Shown one piece after another: positions 38,325-46,242 of a stretch of 64,000 nt of DNA. The position numbers and the translations under genes were made by a program. The notes beneath the pieces were generated by a model. It was not told the origin of the DNA, made no database searches, and saw only the letters and a program-made list of their open reading frames with translations. Position 1 is the stretch's first letter. Every line of letters begins with the position of its first letter. Where the stretch lies: positions 124,001 to 188,000 of the forward strand of contig NZ_JACBJQ010000006.1 of assembly GCF_013404075.1 (NCBI RefSeq), read 5' to 3'. This stretch comes from Mycolicibacterium vinylchloridicum (GTDB taxonomy: Bacteria > Actinomycetota > Actinomycetes > Mycobacteriales > Mycobacteriaceae).

Positions 38325-39808
38325 CAGAAGGACACCGATCCGTTCGTGGAAGGTTGGGCGGAGTTGTCGACCTTGTCGGGGAACGACGAGGGCACCACTC
38401 GCGGTGCCGGATCGCCGGCCAGCGCCAGTACCTCGTCGAATCCCTCACGCAGGCACTGGGCCCACAGATCTTCGTCGGTGATCGAGGCGCGGTCGTACCG
38501 GGTGGTGACGGTCGCGAAGCCGCCGCGGGAGACCAGCACCACCATCATCGCCACCCCGGGAAGCGGGCCGATTCCATACTGGCGCAGCACTTTTGCCCCG
38601 GCGATGAAGGTCTCGCCGGAGTAGACGGGCACGTTGCTGGCCTGTACGTCGGAGGCGATCACCGACCCGGTCATGGCCTCGAGCACAGCGTCGGGCAGCA
38701 GGCCCACCACCGGTGCGACGGCGCCCATCAAGTCGATGGCCGCCTCCTCGCGCCGGGACGTCATCTGCTTGCGGATCTTCTGGATACGCACGCCCGGATC
38801 GGCGACGGCGATCGGTGCGGCCAGGTTCACCCCGGCGAAGCGGTTGCCGCCGGCCGGGTCGGCCTCGGCCCGCAGACTCACCGGCACCGCCATCGGCAGG
38901 CTGTTGATCGGCACCCCGAGCGTCTCGTGATAGCGCCGGAGCGCCCCGCACAACCCGGCCAGGTAGGCGTCGTTGATCGAACCGCCGGCGGCGTGCGCGG
39001 CCGACCGCAGATCGCTCAGCTGCATCTCGATCGCTTCACTGCGCGACGACAGGCTGCGGCGGCGCAGCAGTGGGGACGGTTCGGCGGCGCGGCTGATGAC
39101 GCGACGCCCGGAGCGGGCGTAGTCGACGGCATCCCACACGGCCGTGCCCGGGTTGCGCACCACGCGGCCGACCACCGACAGTCCGCCCGCGACCGCACCG
39201 AACAATCCGCTGACGATATTGCCGGGCAGCTGGTTGAACCCTTCGCGCATCAGATCGTTGGGCGTCAGGTCCTGCGGCACCGGCATCGGCGGTGCCGGCC
39301 GGGGCGCGGGTTCGCGTTCCAGGTCGTAGATCTCGGCAAACATCGCGGTCGCGCCGACACCGTCGGTGACCGCGTGGCTCAGGTGCAGCAGGGTGGCGGC
39401 CTTGCCGCCCTCCAGGCCTTCGACCAGGGTGGCTGTCCACAGTGGTCGCGAGATGTCCAGCGGCGACTGCAGGCTCACCTCGGCCAGGTCGAGAACCTCA
39501 CGCAGGGTGCCGGGCTCGGGGACGCGCACCCGGCGGACGTGGAAGTCGAGGTTGAAGTCGGGGTCGACCACCCAGCGCGGCGCGGCCGTCGGCAAGGTCG
39601 GGACGACGACCCGCTGGCGCAACCGAAGCACTTTGCGGGAGGCGTTCTCAAACGCCGACCGGAACCGGTTCCAGTCCGGGGTGCGATCGAGGATTTCCAG
39701 CGCCATGATCCCCGAGCGGGTCCGTGGGTTGGCCTCACCGCGATGCAGCAGCATGTCGAGGGGGCCGAGTTCGTCCGGCAGACCATTCGCATCGACGGCT
39801 CCGCTCAT
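38324..39808 (-). CDS. Wax ester synthase/diacylglycerol acyltransferase (WS/DGAT family)
   Basis: 494 residues, close to the size I recall for Rv2484c. The active-site region reads LSHAVTDGVG, so the usual HHxxxDG has Ser in place of the first His; the second His, held to be catalytic, is kept. The C-terminal domain with GPLPGVAMMVVLVSRGG is complete. It should join acyl-CoA to diacylglycerol or a fatty alcohol. ATG at 39808 is preceded by GAGGAGCGG. It leads the WS/DGAT-plsC-plsB2 lipid operon. Confidence 0.9.
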   Translation of the reverse strand: MSGAVDANGLPDELGPLDMLLHRGEANPRTRSGIMALEILDRTPDWNRFRSAFENASRKVLRLRQRVVVPTLPTAAPRWVVDPDFNLDFHVRRVRVPEPGTLREVLDLAEVSLQSPLDISRPLWTATLVEGLEGGKAATLLHLSHAVTDGVGATAMFAEIYDLEREPAPRPAPPMPVPQDLTPNDLMREGFNQLPGNIVSGLFGAVAGGLSVVGRVVRNPGTAVWDAVDYARSGRRVISRAAEPSPLLRRRSLSSRSEAIEMQLSDLRSAAHAAGGSINDAYLAGLCGALRRYHETLGVPINSLPMAVPVSLRAEADPAGGNRFAGVNLAAPIAVADPGVRIQKIRKQMTSRREEAAIDLMGAVAPVVGLLPDAVLEAMTGSVIASDVQASNVPVYSGETFIAGAKVLRQYGIGPLPGVAMMVVLVSRGGFATVTTRYDRASITDEDLWAQCLREGFDEVLALAGDPAPRVVPSSFPDKVDNSAQPSTNGSVSF

Positions 39809-40013
39809 CGACCGCTCCTCCTCGACACTGCCACTCCTCGTGTTTCCCCCCGCAAGCCCGGAAACCACGCTAGTCGGCGCGCGCCGGTAGCGGGTCTCGA
39901 TTGTGAGACGGCTTGGCACTCAGCGGAAGCGGGGTCAGCGTCACCGATGGAAAAGGTGAACGCCCGTCACGAGGATGTCGAATGGCCCAGGCGATCGACT
40001 ACGCCGAGCCTGT

Positions 40014-40274
40014 CTAGGCCACACACAGCGGCGGCAACAGCAACAGCACCGGCCACAGCAGGGCGGCCAGCACGTAAGAGCCCACCTCCGCACCGGCCGG
40101 CAGGATCCGGTCGAGCCCGACCTCCAGTTGCTGCACCGCCTCGACGTGGAAGAACGCCCACGTGAGCCCGATGATCAGATGTGGGATCGCCAGCCACATG
40201 GCGATCTCGATCAGCGTTTCGATGCTCACCTTGTAGCTCAGCACGCGACGCAATCTGGTGACCAAAACGTCCAT
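40014..40274 (-). CDS. Small two-helix membrane protein, paralogue of the divergent gene at 40377
   Basis: 86 residues. An amphipathic N-terminus (TRLRRVLSYKVSIETLIEI) leads into two hydrophobic segments. It aligns along its whole length with the divergent protein at 40377-40607: LSYKVSIETLIEI matches LNYKLTIAELIGI, and HLIIGLTWAFFH matches YLAVGLVWSSTH. I do not recognise the family; no function can be assigned. Confidence 0.72.
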   Translation of the reverse strand: MDVLVTRLRRVLSYKVSIETLIEIAMWLAIPHLIIGLTWAFFHVEAVQQLEVGLDRILPAGAEVGSYVLAALLWPVLLLLPPLCVA

Positions 40275-40376
40275 CAGGCCCCTCCCCGAATTCTGCCAAC
40301 CCAGGTTCTCACAAATTGCTGTCCGGGGGTACGGTACTGACTACGATTGGCCTGACTCGGGGCGGGAGGGAACGAC

Positions 40377-40607
40377 GTGGAGTTGCTGACGAAGCTTCGA
40401 CAGATCCTGAACTACAAGCTGACGATCGCCGAACTGATCGGCATAGGACTGTTGCTCGGCATCCCGTATCTCGCGGTCGGCCTGGTGTGGTCGTCAACCC
40501 ACACCGAGCATCTGAATCAACTGCACGGCGCCGACCTCGTCGTGTCGTTCCTGGGGTCCATCGCGTCATGGCCCGTGTTGCTGTTCGCCAACGTCTGCAT
40601 GACGTGA
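40377..40607 (+). CDS. Small two-helix membrane protein, paralogue of the divergent gene at 40014
   Basis: 76 residues with a GTG start after a GGGAGGGAACG ribosome-site region. Two hydrophobic segments follow an amphipathic start. It is homologous to the protein on the opposite strand (see 40014-40274), so the pair arose by inverted duplication. Its stop overlaps the next gene by four bases (GTGA). Confidence 0.7.
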   Translation: MELLTKLRQILNYKLTIAELIGIGLLLGIPYLAVGLVWSSTHTEHLNQLHGADLVVSFLGSIASWPVLLFANVCMT

Positions 40608-40906
40608 CCCCTCGCAGGATCGTCGCGGGTGTCGCCGCGGTGACGCTGCTGACGGTCGGCCTGCTCGCACTGCGCTGGCCGGTGTACCTGCCCGAGTTCG
40701 ATCCCTGGGGCATACAAGTCAAGTGCGGCAGCGGTTTTGGCGCCGAGCTGGTTCAGGCGACATTCGCCGGCGCGGCCGACCGCTGCCAGCACGCGCTGGC
40801 GATCCGGCGGTTGTGGGCGATCCCGATGGCGGCACTGGGCTGGCTGATCGTCATCGTGCTGGTGGTGCCGTTGCTGCGACCGCGAGAGGGCAGCTCACCA
40901 GGCTGA
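40604..40906 (+). CDS. Small membrane protein with two Cys between two helices
   Basis: 100 residues. One transmembrane helix is at residues 8-25, a loop with two Cys (VKCGSGFG and DRCQHAL) and an amphipathic segment follows, and a second helix is near the end. The paired Cys suggest a disulfide in an extracytoplasmic loop. GTG overlaps the stop of the preceding paralogue gene, so the two are coupled. Unknown function. Confidence 0.7.
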   Translation: MTPRRIVAGVAAVTLLTVGLLALRWPVYLPEFDPWGIQVKCGSGFGAELVQATFAGAADRCQHALAIRRLWAIPMAALGWLIVIVLVVPLLRPREGSSPG

Positions 40907-40912
40907 CGCTCA

Positions 40913-41518
40913 TCAATTGCCGGGCAGCACGAGATTCGCCATCACGAACTGCAGATAGGGCTCGTATAGATCCTGGTCGTCGAGATGGCTTCCCATCAAT
41001 ACGCCCTCAGTGCTGGCCACCAGCAGCCGGGCCAGCGTCTCGGCGGGCATCCGGAGCTCGCCGCCAAGGCGGGCAACGTGATTGATGATGTAGCTGGCGA
41101 TCCACTGGATCATCCGTTCGCGTTGTGGCGCCAGACGCTCGCGCGCGTCCGGGTTGCGAAGCAGGTACAGCGAGAACTCGTAGTTGAGCGCGGCGTCGGC
41201 CCGGCTCGCGGTCGTGACGCTGCGCCAGCGCTTCACAAGTTCGTCGACCAATTGGTCGTTGAGCGCTTCGAACGAGCCGATGACGTCGTCGAAATTGGCG
41301 GCCAGACGTTGCAGCCGCCGCTCGACGACGGCCAGGAACAGGTCGTCCTTGGCTCCGAAGTGTGACGCGATGGCTCCGCGCGTGTATCCGGCCGCCTCGG
41401 CGATGTCGTCGAGCGCGGCACCCGCGAAGCCGTGATCGGCGAACGCCGTCTCTGCCGAGTCGAGCAGCAGATTGCGGGTGTGTTCCAGCCGCCGCTCACG
41501 CGTCCATTTCTGCGCCAT
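40913..41518 (-). CDS. TetR family regulator, probably of the divergent P450
   Basis: 201 residues. The helix-turn-helix is AALDDIAEAAGYTRGAIASHF followed by GAKDDLFLAVV, a standard TetR pattern. The C-terminal domain is all-helical. It is divergent from the cytochrome P450 gene across 152 bases that contain a near-perfect inverted repeat at 41574-41589, so local control is likely. The ligand is unknown. Confidence 0.88.
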   Translation of the reverse strand: MAQKWTRERRLEHTRNLLLDSAETAFADHGFAGAALDDIAEAAGYTRGAIASHFGAKDDLFLAVVERRLQRLAANFDDVIGSFEALNDQLVDELVKRWRSVTTASRADAALNYEFSLYLLRNPDARERLAPQRERMIQWIASYIINHVARLGGELRMPAETLARLLVASTEGVLMGSHLDDQDLYEPYLQFVMANLVLPGN

Positions 41519-41573
41519 GAGTCGATCGTCTCAGATCGCTGTCGCGTCTTGTACGGCTCGCCCCCACCCGCTA

Positions 41574-41589
41574 TATTCGGCACCGGATA
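41574..41589. promoter_or_regulatory. Candidate TetR operator before the P450 gene
   Basis: TATTCGG-CA-CCGGATA is a 16-bp inverted repeat with one mismatch. A weaker inverted repeat (TTATA...TATAA, about 41592-41611) follows directly. Both lie in an AT-rich stretch between the divergent TetR and P450 genes. Confidence 0.45.
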
Positions 41590-41670
41590 ATTTATACGCC
41601 TTCGCATATAACTTGCTGAGCTGCTACTACCGGTCAGCTGGCAGCAATGTCGAACTCAGGAGGGGAAGAG

Positions 41671-42888
41671 TTGCCCAAGTCTCGCGAGGAGCACGCAGCG
41701 CAGTGGGACCTGCGCCACGAGGACTTCAACGACAACGACTTTCTCTACGACGTGTACGACGTCATGCGCGCGAAGTCCGCGTTCGCCTATACCGACACGC
41801 CCTTCCTGACCCCTGACGCCGGCGGGTCGTGGGTCGCGGTGAGCTACAGCGCGTGCGCGGCGATCCTCAAGGACTGGGAGCACTTTTCGAGCAACCCGAC
41901 GCCGCAGGGCGCCGAGCAACTCCCCGGCGACATCGTCATCACCCTCGATCCCCCGCGTCAGCAAAAGTTCCGTAAAGTGCTCAATCCGTACTTCTCCCCC
42001 GGGCGCATGCAACAGCTGCAGCCCGAAATCCGTTCTGAGACAGACAAATTGATCGATGAGTTTATCGAATCGGGAGCGGGCGACCTCGCCGAGGTGGCGT
42101 GGCGACAGCCGGGCATCGTCTTCTTCAAATACCTACTGGGAATGCCGGTGGGTGACGTCCCGCTGTGCATCGAACTGACCGACACCGCCCTCAACGGCGC
42201 CACCGAGGACGTGCGGAGCGCGGCGTGGGGTGGGCTGTACCAGCACATCACCGACGCGGTCGTCGCACACTCCGAGGCCCCGCCGACCGACGACATGATC
42301 GATGTGCTGCTCAACGCGGAGATCGACGGCCAGAAACTGGCGTTCCAAGACGTTGTCGGCAACGCCATGCTGCTGGTGCAGGCCGGACTGGAGACGACCG
42401 CAAACGCGATGTCGTTCGCCTTCCACTACCTCGCCACGCATCCCGACGAACGCGACAGACTGATCCGTGAGCCCGAGATCATGCCCTACGCGATCGAGGA
42501 GTTCATTCGCTTCGCGGGATCGATCCACGGAATTCCGCGAACCGTCACGCGCGACGTCGAGCTCGAGGGGCACACCTTCCACGCCGGCGAATCCGTGCAG
42601 GTGAACTACGCTTCGGCCAACCGGGATGCCGCCGAATTCCCGCAGCCCGAGCGCTGCGCTCTTGACCGACGGCAGAACCGCCACCTCGGATTCGGCGCCG
42701 GCGTGCACCGTTGCCTCGGATCCAATCTCGCGCGCCTCGAGTTCCGCATCGGCGTCGAACAGGTCCTGGCCAGAATGCCCGACTTCACGCTGGTCACCGA
42801 CACCGAAGCGAAGTTCCATGGGAACTCCGTCACACGCGGATACCGCACGGTCCCAGTGACATTCACACCGGGAAACCGCACCTGCTAA
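41671..42888 (+). CDS. Cytochrome P450
   Basis: 405 residues. Haem-binding loop FGAGVHRCLGSNLAR, I-helix oxygen-activation region AGLETTANA, and ExxR as EEFIR are all present. It is a soluble class I bacterial P450 needing ferredoxin; no ferredoxin gene is adjacent. I chose TTG at 41671, seven bases after AGGAGG at 41658-41663, over an ATG at 41647 that lacks a ribosome site. It is probably controlled by the divergent TetR. Substrate unknown; the SDR downstream may act on the same compound. Confidence 0.92.
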   Translation: MPKSREEHAAQWDLRHEDFNDNDFLYDVYDVMRAKSAFAYTDTPFLTPDAGGSWVAVSYSACAAILKDWEHFSSNPTPQGAEQLPGDIVITLDPPRQQKFRKVLNPYFSPGRMQQLQPEIRSETDKLIDEFIESGAGDLAEVAWRQPGIVFFKYLLGMPVGDVPLCIELTDTALNGATEDVRSAAWGGLYQHITDAVVAHSEAPPTDDMIDVLLNAEIDGQKLAFQDVVGNAMLLVQAGLETTANAMSFAFHYLATHPDERDRLIREPEIMPYAIEEFIRFAGSIHGIPRTVTRDVELEGHTFHAGESVQVNYASANRDAAEFPQPERCALDRRQNRHLGFGAGVHRCLGSNLARLEFRIGVEQVLARMPDFTLVTDTEAKFHGNSVTRGYRTVPVTFTPGNRTC

Positions 42889-42927
42889 GCCGCCAGAGCT
42901 GCCGCGGGCTGACGCGACACCTCAGCG

Positions 42928-42957
42928 TTATCTTATATTTATCTTATTTTTCTTAGA
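42928..42957. promoter_or_regulatory. AT-rich regulatory stretch before the SDR gene
   Basis: Thirty bases with only four G/C in a GC-rich genome. TCTTA occurs three times at about 9-11 base spacing (42931, 42942, 42951), close to one helical turn. It lies 43-73 bases before the SDR start and may be a promoter or a site for a nucleoid protein such as Lsr2. Confidence 0.4.
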
Positions 42958-43000
42958 GTTCGTGTACGGTGGGGGCTTGCCGCAACGGAAGGAACCCGCC

Positions 43001-43645
43001 ATGCAGCCACCCGCACGCGTTGTGTTGATCACCGGCGCATCCAGGGGCATCGGAGCCGAAGTAGCACGTCAGCTCGCCGAGCCCGGCACCCACGTCATCG
43101 TGAACTACCGGGAGAAAACGCAACAGGCCCAATCGGTCGTCGACGCGATCCGCAGTGCGGGCGGCAGCGCCACAGCCTTGGCCGCCGACATCTCCGACAA
43201 TGTCGAGGTGGCGGCGATGATGCAGTGCATCACCGCCCAATTCGGCAAGTTGGATGCGTTGATCCTCAACGCGTCGGGCGGACTCGAGATGCGACTCAAC
43301 CGCGATGCGCAGCGCCGCCTCGCACTGCTGGCCATGCCGCTCATGCCGCCCGGCTCCCGCATCGTGTTCGTCACCAGCCACCAGGCCCACTTCTACCCGA
43401 ACAAGGCGGTGCCGAAGGGGTATGCCGGCGTCGCCGCGAGCAAGCGAGCGGGCGAAACCGCGCTGTATGCAATGCGTTCCGCGTTCGACCACGCCGGGAT
43501 CCACCTGACCGTCGCCTCCGGCGACGAAACCAGCATCGTGCCTGCCAAAGAATTCGCGACCGCGATCGTCAACGCCGCGGTCACCGCGAGCCCGTCGACC
43601 ATCGTCTACATCGGTGGCGCCGACTACTTGATGACGGTGGCCTGA
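43001..43645 (+). CDS. Short-chain dehydrogenase/reductase-like protein with an altered active site
   Basis: 214 residues. The Rossmann NAD(P) motif is intact (TGASRGIG), and NASGG corresponds to the NNAG motif. The region that should hold YxxxK reads GYAGVAASKRAGE: the Lys is kept in ASK, but the residue four before it is Val, with a Tyr three residues further back. Catalysis may use the shifted Tyr or be lost. ATG at 43001 follows GGAAGGAA. It lies downstream of the P450 gene and converges with lipQ. Confidence 0.8.
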   Translation: MQPPARVVLITGASRGIGAEVARQLAEPGTHVIVNYREKTQQAQSVVDAIRSAGGSATALAADISDNVEVAAMMQCITAQFGKLDALILNASGGLEMRLNRDAQRRLALLAMPLMPPGSRIVFVTSHQAHFYPNKAVPKGYAGVAASKRAGETALYAMRSAFDHAGIHLTVASGDETSIVPAKEFATAIVNAAVTASPSTIVYIGGADYLMTVA

Positions 43646-43649
43646 GGAG

Positions 43650-44858
43650 TCAGCTCGCCGAGCTGACCGCAACTCTCCTGCTGCCTTCGCCCGCGGCGAC
43701 GTGCCGGCCGTAGACAATGCCCAGGAAGCTCGCGACGGCCTCGGCCGCCAGCTGGCAGCGCAGAGTCGCGATGTGGTCGAAGGCGTGGTGGGCGTTGGGC
43801 AGCTCGGCGTAGGAGACCGTGCGGGGACCGGACTTTCGTAATGCGGCAGTGAAAGCCCGCGCCTGTGAACTCGGGATGACGGCATCATTCTCCCCGTGCA
43901 ACACGAAGAACGGCGGCGCGTCGCGGTGGATCCGATGGATGGGCGACGCGTCCCGGTACAGCGTGGGATCACCGGCGCGGCGGCGCTGCATCACGACGTG
44001 CTCGAGCAGCGGCATCATCAGCGGGTGCATGTTGTCGGTGTCGGTCAGGTCGTAGACGCCGTAGTAGGGCACGGCGGCCTGCACGCTGGTGTCGGCGTCC
44101 TCGAAGCCCGGCTGCAACGTGGTGTCCTGCGGGGTGAGCGCCGCCAGTGAGGCCAGGTGCCCGCCGGCGGAACCACCGGTGATGGCGATGAAATCGGGGT
44201 CGCCCCCGTACTCGGCGATGTTGGCCCGCACCCAGGCAATCGCGCGCTTGACGTCGACGACGTGCGTGGGAAACGCGGCGCGGGGGCTGCGGCTGTAGTT
44301 GACCGAGACACAGATCCAGCCCAGCTCGGACATCCGGGTCATCAGCGGATAACCTTGGCCCAGTTTGTCATTGACCGACCACGCACCGCCGGGCACGTGG
44401 ATGAGGACCGGCGCGCGGTAGCCCTCGGGAAGGTCGGGCCGCCGCCAGATGTCGAGCAGGTTGCTGCGGCCGCCCGGGCCGTAGGAGATGTTCCTGGTCT
44501 TTGCGGCGTAGTGGCGCCGGTGCCGCATGGCGTCGAGGACTCCGGCCAGATTGGGCCGGCGGGCCGTGTACTCGTCGAGCGGGTGTCGTACGGCGGCGGT
44601 GTAGTTCTTGCCGAAGGTCTCTTGCAGGGCCCCGTCGAGGACGGAGTCGGCTTTTTGGACGGCCAGCGCGGAGGCGATGTTCTCCAGCGGTGACGGCACG
44701 ACCGAGAGCGCGTGGCCGGCGACGACCTGCGGGGCGAATTCAGCGGACAGCCAGCCGAGGATCCAGCCCGCGGCGGACGGCGTGCCCCGCAGCAGTAGCG
44801 AGCCAGTGTGGAACGCCCGCGTGCATTGCGCGGTGACCTGCTCGATCGGGCTACTCAT
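43650..44858 (-). CDS. lipQ: Alpha/beta-hydrolase, carboxylesterase/lipase LipQ
   Basis: 402 residues. The nucleophile elbow is GGSAGGH, the oxyanion region is VPGGAW, and the charge-relay residues appear in HGENDAVIP (Asp) and ELPNAHHAFDH (His). It belongs to the hormone-sensitive-lipase-like esterases. Position after the WS/DGAT gene and size agree with Rv2485c. Probably hydrolyses short to medium acyl esters. Its upstream region has an inverted repeat at 44948-44964. Confidence 0.88.
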   Translation of the reverse strand: MSSPIEQVTAQCTRAFHTGSLLLRGTPSAAGWILGWLSAEFAPQVVAGHALSVVPSPLENIASALAVQKADSVLDGALQETFGKNYTAAVRHPLDEYTARRPNLAGVLDAMRHRRHYAAKTRNISYGPGGRSNLLDIWRRPDLPEGYRAPVLIHVPGGAWSVNDKLGQGYPLMTRMSELGWICVSVNYSRSPRAAFPTHVVDVKRAIAWVRANIAEYGGDPDFIAITGGSAGGHLASLAALTPQDTTLQPGFEDADTSVQAAVPYYGVYDLTDTDNMHPLMMPLLEHVVMQRRRAGDPTLYRDASPIHRIHRDAPPFFVLHGENDAVIPSSQARAFTAALRKSGPRTVSYAELPNAHHAFDHIATLRCQLAAEAVASFLGIVYGRHVAAGEGSRRVAVSSAS

Positions 44859-44947
44859 AAGCTGCAGACTCCCTTGTCCTTAGCTCGCCTAACGCCTTTG
44901 CCGGGCGTGTGTGCCGGTCGTCACACCATAACTCAACTTTGGTCAAA

Positions 44948-44964
44948 CCTGAGGAATTCTCAGG
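44948..44964. promoter_or_regulatory. Inverted repeat upstream of lipQ
   Basis: CCTGAG and CTCAGG arms of six bases enclose GAATT. It lies 90 bases upstream of the lipQ start, in a region free of genes. It could be an operator; nothing identifies the binding protein. Confidence 0.3.
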
Positions 44965-45129
44965 ATCGAATTCTGCGCAGATCCCCATACCCGCAGGCCA
45001 GCGTTCAAGATAACCGGCGAACGCGGCCCGGCTGGATCAGCCGCGCCGGGTCAAAGCCCGGCAAAGTGAACAGCCGCGGGCCTCATGTTGTCCGCCAACT
45101 TGCCTCCCAGGAAACGTCGGACAAGGGCC

Positions 45130-45498
45130 ATGGATGATGTGGCGATGCTGCTCGAGGATCCCTACGCCGTCGCTTCCGGCGGGCTGACCGCCCGCGCCGA
45201 ACCGACGTGCATCGCGCATGCACCCGCTCCCCTGGGCCGACGTTTTCCGCGACATCCGCAGACGCAGCCCTTCCATCCCAACGATGCGGCTCAGGCCCGA
45301 TTGTTCAGCGAGCTGATACAGGCCGAGATCGACGATCTCGAGGACCTGATCATCGTTGCCGAGCGCCGGTGGTCGAGCCGGCTCGACGCCGGCTGGGGTG
45401 CCGAGCGGACGCCCGAACCAGTGCTGCGGCTGCGGGACAAATTGAAGGAAGTGCGGCGACTGCAGGCGGCATTGGAGTCCCGGTTCGGCACCGATTAG
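45130..45498 (+). CDS. Hypothetical protein with a C-terminal coiled coil
   Basis: 122 residues. The N-terminal half is Pro/His-rich, and the C-terminal half (from about residue 55) is charged and helical with heptad-like spacing (LIQAEIDDLEDLI, then LRDKLKEVRRLQAAL). I chose ATG at 45130; an earlier in-frame start at 45085 adds a basic segment. I do not recognise it. It lies directly upstream of tRNA-Arg. Confidence 0.6.
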   Translation: MDDVAMLLEDPYAVASGGLTARAEPTCIAHAPAPLGRRFPRHPQTQPFHPNDAAQARLFSELIQAEIDDLEDLIIVAERRWSSRLDAGWGAERTPEPVLRLRDKLKEVRRLQAALESRFGTD

Positions 45499-45594
45499 CG
45501 CTCAGGTCGGTCTGTGCTCAGCGAGATTCCAATTCACAGGAAGATACACACGCCCCAGCTGGCAAACGCGCACCGCTAGACTGTCCCCCGCGCT

Positions 45595-45668
45595 GCCTCC
45601 GTAGCTCAGTCGGATAGAGCAAGGGCCTTCTAATCCCTAGGTCGCAGGTTCGATTCCTGCCGGGGGCG
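45595..45668 (+). tRNA. tRNA-Arg (anticodon TCT)
   Basis: 74 bases. The acceptor arms GCCTCCG and CGGGGGC pair with one G-U, the D-arm has TAGCTCAGTCGG, the anticodon loop is CTTCTAA with TCT, and the T-arm is GCAGG-TTCGATT-CCTGC. No CCA is encoded. Conserved gene order with the plsB2/lipQ region ends here, and genes of different M. tuberculosis origin follow, but no repeat of the tRNA 3' end was seen. Confidence 0.95.
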
Positions 45669-45771
45669 CTGGTCAGAGGTGGTATTTAGCCGTACTGAAT
45701 AACGTCGGTCGGCGTTTATTCGCAGTTGTGCGACCGTCTCCCCTCTGGCCATACGGTTCGACTCGATCGGA

Positions 45772-46242
45772 TCAGGTCCTATCTGAACTCGCACGTCGGC
45801 TTGAGGCGGCGCTGGGAAAGAACGGCCGCAGAGCCACCATGTAGGCCACGAACATGGTCGGCCCGGCAAGGATCGTCAGCCATGGCAAGTCGAGTGGCAC
45901 GGATGCGATCAATACGGCAACGACGGTGAAGCACACGGCAGCAGCGATCGGGGATCGGCCCACTTGTCCGCGCTCGGTGTGTCGCAGCAGCAGATAGTAG
46001 GCGCCGCATAGGCCGACCAGTCCGGCCTGCGGTGGTGGTGCGTTGCTGAGCATGACCGCGACCGCGGCGAGCAGCACAGCGGTCGTTGCGGCGTGGCGCA
46101 CTCGAATAGCCACCCCTACTGCGAGACCGCAAGCTACGGCAACGACGAATGCGCTTCCGGCGGTGTGGATCCCCGCGATTGCCGCCATCGCCAGCCCGAC
46201 CACGGTCGGGAGTAGATGCGCCTTGCCGTGGATGTACGTCAT
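45772..46242 (-). CDS. Membrane protein of the moxR3 operon (Rv3162c type)
   Basis: 156 residues with about five transmembrane segments, no soluble domain. I chose ATG at 46242, which overlaps the DUF58 gene stop by four bases. Order and sizes match Rv3162c as the last gene of the M. tuberculosis moxR3 cluster. It probably forms part of a membrane assembly with the DUF58 protein; the function is unknown. Confidence 0.8.
   Translation of the reverse strand: MTYIHGKAHLLPTVVGLAMAAIAGIHTAGSAFVVAVACGLAVGVAIRVRHAATTAVLLAAVAVMLSNAPPPQAGLVGLCGAYYLLLRHTERGQVGRSPIAAAVCFTVVAVLIASVPLDLPWLTILAGPTMFVAYMVALRPFFPSAASSRRASSDRT

Noticed and set aside
45595..45668. tRNA-Arg as integration site of a genomic island
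   Set aside because: No integrase gene and no repeat of the tRNA 3' end were seen within the window, so only a synteny change can be claimed.
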